NCBI GenBank assembly: GCA_017792345.1
Contig: CP051228.1
Coordinates: 2,363,501-2,427,500, forward strand
From: Mesoflavibacter sp.
Lineage (GTDB): Bacteria > Pseudomonadota > Alphaproteobacteria > UBA8366 > Aestuariispiraceae
DNA length: 64,000 nt
Direction: 5' to 3'
Each line of letters starts with the position of its first letter. The stretch's first letter is position 1. A model generated the notes under the pieces. That model saw only the letters and a list, made by a program, of their open reading frames with translations, did no database searches and was not told the origin of the DNA. This document shows positions 60,771-64,000 of this stretch, piece by piece. The translations under genes were made by a program, and so were the position numbers.

Positions 60771-62546
60771 GTGACGCTGGACCAAGGTTTGATTCTGGGT
60801 CTTTTGGGGGCCCTGCTGGGTCTGTTTATCTGGGGCAAGTATCGCTATGACCTGGTCGCGTTGACCGGGCTTCTGGCGGCGGTGCTGTTGGGGGTGGTGG
60901 AGCCGGGGCAGGCGTTCGACGGATTCGGCAATCCGGCGGTGATCACCGTTGCCCTGGTCCTCATTCTCAGCAAGGCCCTGTCGGCGTCGGGGGCGATCGA
61001 CCCGATTGCGCGGATCGTCCAGCGCGGGGCAGGCACGACGCCGGGCCATATCGGTGCGTTGGGCGGAACCGCGGCGCTGCTCAGCGGCTTCATGAACAAT
61101 GTCGGGGCGCTGGCCATGCTGATGCCGGTCGCCCTGCAATCGGCGCGCAAGGCGGAACGTCCCGCGCATCTGCTGCTGATGCCCCTGGCCTTCGCGTCCA
61201 TCCTGGGCGGCATGCTGACGCTGATCGGCACGCCCCCCAACATCCTCATCTCCGCGATCCGGGACCGGACCCTGGGCGACGGCTATGCCATGTTCGATTT
61301 CGCGCCGGTCGGCGGTCTCGCCATGCTGGCGGGGCTGATCTATCTGATCGCGGTCGGCTGGCGGTTGATCCCCGCCGGGCCGAAAGGAACCGGGGAAGGC
61401 AATTTCGGCGTCGATGTCTATACGGCCGAGGTCAAGCTGTCCAAGACGTGCAAGGCCTACGGCAAGACCATCACCGAGTTGGAGAAGATGAGCGAGGATA
61501 TGGACGTCGTGATCGCGAAGCTGATCCGGCGCAGCCGCAATTATCCCGCCCCGCCCCGGCACGAGCCCTTGCGCGCGTCGGACATCCTGATCGTCGAAGG
61601 CGCGGCGGAGGAAATCGACCGTTTCGTCGCCGAACTCGAACTGTCGCTCAGCGGCGGCGGGCCCAGCCTGAAGGAAATCCTCAATTCCGGCGACGCCGCC
61701 GCCGTCGAACTGGTGGTGCAGGCGGGGTCGCTGCTGGAAGGGCGGACCGTGGCCCAGATGCGCTTCGGCCCGCATTACCGCGTCGCCCTGCTCGGCGTCG
61801 CGCGCAACGGCCGGGCACACCGGGGGCGTCTGAAGGATTTTCAGTTCCGTGCGGGCGACATCCTGTTGCTGCAAGGCGCGGCCGACGAATTGAACGCGGC
61901 GGTTGCCCGGTTCGGCTGTCTGCCGCTGCGCGAGCGGGATCTGAGCCTCGGCCGGCGCGGCCGGGGACAGATCGTCCTGGCTTCCTTTGCTGGGGCCGTG
62001 ATCGCGGCCGCCCTGGGCGTCGTGCCGCTGCCCATCGCTTTCGGCGTCGCGACGGTGGCGATCGTCGTCTTCGGGGTCGTGACCCTGCGCGAGGTCTATG
62101 ACAGCGTCGACTGGCCGGTGATCGTGCTGTTGGGCGCGCTGATCCCTGTCGGCGGAGCCATGGAATCGACCGGCGCGACGGGGCTGATCGCGAACGGCAT
62201 CCTTTGGAGCACGGAAGGCCTGCCGGTCTGGCTGATCATCGGGCTGATCCTGGTCGCGACCATGACGCTCAGCGACGTTCTCAACAATGCCGCGACCACT
62301 GTCGTCATGGCGCCGATCGGGCTCGCCATCGCGGACGGGCTGGGCCACGCGCCGGACCCCTATCTGATGGCGGTGGCGGTCGGTGCATCCTGCGCCTTCC
62401 TGACGCCGATCGGCCACCAGAACAACGCCCTGGTCATGGGGCCGGGTGGTTATGCCTTCGGCGACTATTGGCGCGTCGGCCTGCCGCTTGAGGCGATCAT
62501 CGTCGTGGTGTCGGTGCCGGCCATTCTGTTGTTCTGGCCGGTCTGA
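60771..62546 (+). CDS. SLC13/ArsB-like transporter with TrkA-C domains
   Basis: A 591-residue transporter with GTG start. Membrane blocks at about 5-200 and 405-591 surround two cytoplasmic TrkA-C (RCK_C) domains (about 205-300 and 305-395), each with the IVEGAAEE- or LLQGAADE-like end. The motifs GGMLTLIGTPPNILIS and AFLTPIGHQNNALVMGP form the substrate hairpins. Relatives carry sulfate, dicarboxylates or arsenite. It follows the M14 gene by 13 bases, so they probably share a transcript. Confidence 0.9.
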   Translation: MTLDQGLILGLLGALLGLFIWGKYRYDLVALTGLLAAVLLGVVEPGQAFDGFGNPAVITVALVLILSKALSASGAIDPIARIVQRGAGTTPGHIGALGGTAALLSGFMNNVGALAMLMPVALQSARKAERPAHLLLMPLAFASILGGMLTLIGTPPNILISAIRDRTLGDGYAMFDFAPVGGLAMLAGLIYLIAVGWRLIPAGPKGTGEGNFGVDVYTAEVKLSKTCKAYGKTITELEKMSEDMDVVIAKLIRRSRNYPAPPRHEPLRASDILIVEGAAEEIDRFVAELELSLSGGGPSLKEILNSGDAAAVELVVQAGSLLEGRTVAQMRFGPHYRVALLGVARNGRAHRGRLKDFQFRAGDILLLQGAADELNAAVARFGCLPLRERDLSLGRRGRGQIVLASFAGAVIAAALGVVPLPIAFGVATVAIVVFGVVTLREVYDSVDWPVIVLLGALIPVGGAMESTGATGLIANGILWSTEGLPVWLIIGLILVATMTLSDVLNNAATTVVMAPIGLAIADGLGHAPDPYLMAVAVGASCAFLTPIGHQNNALVMGPGGYAFGDYWRVGLPLEAIIVVVSVPAILLFWPV

Positions 62547-62558
62547 CGGCAGCGGGCA

Positions 62559-63434
62559 TCATTCCAGCTCGCGAACCAGTCGGAAGCCATTGGTCGCCCA
62601 CCGGTCGCCGATCGGGTTTGCGCCCCGGTTCGACGGGCGCAGATGCTGCGGCGCGGCCGCCCAATTACCGCCGCGCATGATGCGATAGCGGCAATCCCCG
62701 TCCAGGCGCGGCGCACCGGACGGGTCCGCGCCATCATGGCTGGGGGTATAGCAATCGGCCGTCCATTCCAGGGCATTGCCCAGCATGCCGGTCAGGCCGA
62801 AAGCGTTCGCCGGATAGGCCCCGGATGGGGCGGTGGCGGGATGCGGGTCGCGGCAGGCCGTGTTGCGGTATTCGAAGCTGCTCTCCATCGCCGCCCCGTT
62901 CGCGACGCCGCAGAGCGACCCGGGGGCGGCGATCCCGTCCGTGCCCGCCTTGGCGGCATATTCCCATTCGGCTTCCGACGGCAGGCGATAGCGCGCTCCG
63001 GTCTTCCGGCTCAGCCAGATGGCATAGGCCTGGGCATCCTCCGCGTTGACGCAGACGGCAGGGTGATCCGGCCCTTGCTCGAATCCCGGATTGCGCCAGT
63101 CGAATCCGGGTTGCGGCTTCCAGGTCAGGCCATCGTAGACATAACAGGCATCGCCCGCCGGATAGCCGCTTTCCGCGACGAAGGTTTGGAATTCCGCACG
63201 GCTGATTTCCGCGACCGTCATGCCGAATGCGGTGGCCAGGCTAATGGGTTGCTGCGGCCCTTCCTGGGGCCCCCGCCCCGGCTCGTCGTCGGGCGAGCCG
63301 ATAAGGAAGCGGCCGGCGGGGATCGAGACGATTTCGGGACAAAGGGCACAGTCCCGGAACGGCTCGTCGGCGGCGTAGACCGGTGCAGTTCCCAGCGCCG
63401 CCATCAGCAGAATTGCACACGAGAATGTCCGCAA
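62559..63434 (-). CDS. Formylglycine-generating enzyme (SUMF1)-like protein
   Basis: A 291-residue exported protein. Signal peptide about 1-22 (MRTFSCAILLMAALGTAPVY, AAD). The FGE-sulfatase domain follows: IPAGRFLIGSPDDEPG, RLPSEAEWEYAAKAGT, and the ending RGGNWAAAPQHLRPSNRG and GFRLVRE. The two active-site cysteines of true FGE are not clearly in place, so it may be a non-catalytic homologue. No sulfatase gene is near. It is convergent with the SLC13 gene. Confidence 0.9.
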   Translation of the reverse strand: MRTFSCAILLMAALGTAPVYAADEPFRDCALCPEIVSIPAGRFLIGSPDDEPGRGPQEGPQQPISLATAFGMTVAEISRAEFQTFVAESGYPAGDACYVYDGLTWKPQPGFDWRNPGFEQGPDHPAVCVNAEDAQAYAIWLSRKTGARYRLPSEAEWEYAAKAGTDGIAAPGSLCGVANGAAMESSFEYRNTACRDPHPATAPSGAYPANAFGLTGMLGNALEWTADCYTPSHDGADPSGAPRLDGDCRYRIMRGGNWAAAPQHLRPSNRGANPIGDRWATNGFRLVRELE

Positions 63435-63511
63435 ATGCCGTTCCCCACTTTCCGTCCAACAGAAAGCCAGAGGCTATCCGCCCATCCGGCACCAGGCAAT
63501 GCGGCCGGCGA

Positions 63512-64000
63512 TCACCTTCCCGGGAAGTGGCGCTGCCAAAGCTCGGCGATGGGGGGATGGGTCCGGACGGCGTCCTGCACGGCATCGACCCGGGGGCTGT
63601 CCAGCGGCTCTCGGTACCAGACGCGCAGCATGGCCAGATAAATGTCCGCCATGCTCATCTCCGAACCCAGCATGAAAGCCCGCGTGCCCAGAAGGCCCTC
63701 CACCGTACGGAACCCGCGCTGCATATGCGCGCGGCCCGCCTCTTTGACGCCGTCAATCCCGTTCGCGTCGGTCGTATACCGGTCGGAATAGTAGAAGCGC
63801 AGATCGCCCTCGTAGATGTTGATGGTCATGAAGACCATCCAGCGCAGGAATTCCGCGCGGCCGGAACTGGCAAGCGGCGGGGCCAGCCCGGCCTCCGGGA
63901 AACTGTCCGCCAGATGGATCGCCATCGCGGCGGATTCGGTCATGACCGTCCGGTCCGGCAGGATCAGGGCGGGCACCTGGCACCAGGGGTTCACCGCCCG
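63512..64000 (-). CDS. Glutathione S-transferase, N-terminus cut by right edge
   Basis: The last 162 codons are in the window; the start lies beyond 64000. VNPWCQVPALILPD and MTESAAMAIHLAD are the end of the N-terminal thioredoxin-like domain, and the C-terminal helical domain follows with MLGSEMSMADIYLAML. It is a member of the family unrelated in detail to the GST at 51064. The reading frame stays open to the last base. Confidence 0.87.
   Translation of the reverse strand, partial: RAVNPWCQVPALILPDRTVMTESAAMAIHLADSFPEAGLAPPLASSGRAEFLRWMVFMTINIYEGDLRFYYSDRYTTDANGIDGVKEAGRAHMQRGFRTVEGLLGTRAFMLGSEMSMADIYLAMLRVWYREPLDSPRVDAVQDAVRTHPPIAELWQRHFPGR

Noticed and set aside
1..64000. tRNA, rRNA and CRISPR elements
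   Set aside because: Sites with GGTTCGAA-like strings were checked and lie in coding sequence with no cloverleaf around; no evenly spaced repeats were found.

Overview
This is a GC-rich, densely coded chromosomal window from an alphaproteobacterium. The gene content (phaA/phaC/phaR, etfBA next to a PduO-type cobalamin adenosyltransferase and a HIG1 protein, DUF2937, many ATGA stop/start overlaps) suggests a Rhodospirillales-like, PHA-accumulating heterotroph. I cannot name a genus. I see no rRNA, tRNA, CRISPR array, insertion sequence or integrase.

Layout. 1-62: tail of a histidine kinase. 91-2276: rhodanese and LysR genes, divergent from a cupin-VOC pair. 2332-5884: an operon of a tandem-PAS histidine kinase and a phytanoyl-CoA-dioxygenase-like enzyme, followed by a PAS_5 protein. 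6068-9771: HIG1, cobalamin adenosyltransferase, two uncharacterised genes, then etfB-etfA. 9846-12971: M24 peptidase-like protein, nitrilase-family hydrolase, ACT and DUF1330 proteins, with a divergent TetR regulator. 13026-17372: PHA locus (phaA, phaC, phaE-like, divergent phaR) with shared PhaR-type operator motifs and a long phaE/phaC reading-frame overlap. 17453-19231: degenerate-GGDEF/EAL protein. 19630-26284: five-gene molybdenum hydroxylase / 6-hydroxynicotinate-reductase-like cluster. 26306-28004: uncharacterised HTH/membrane cassette. 28101-31343: a 1080-residue membrane-anchored coiled-coil protein. 31594-32244: upp.

32407-34412 is a bufferin-type RiPP locus: an exported six-cysteine precursor, a DUF692 (MNIO) maturase and a DUF2063 partner. 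A strong hairpin lies between precursor and maturase. This is the most interesting system in the window.

34504-47409 holds mostly housekeeping and accessory genes: Tat-exported dienelactone hydrolase, DUF2937, MFS, methyltransferase, gabD, thpR, aldo/keto reductase, FIST protein, tesA divergent from a YbbA/YbbP-like exporter, and a BI-1 protein. 47490-54766: cupin/SDR pair, a LuxO-like sigma-54 regulator, a periplasmic binding protein-like gene, a GST/DoxX operon with a divergent MarR gene and paired operators, rsmB plus a zincin, and a pterin dehydratase. 54776-59366 is a five-gene operon (MFS, DksA-like, MFS, EVE, esterase). 59630-64000: M14 carboxypeptidase, SLC13 transporter, formylglycine-generating-enzyme-like protein and a truncated GST at the right edge.

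How the parts fit together: the PHA genes, thiolase and ETF point to acyl-CoA and storage-polymer metabolism. The hydroxylase/reductase cluster probably degrades an N-heterocycle. The bufferin locus probably protects against copper or another metal.
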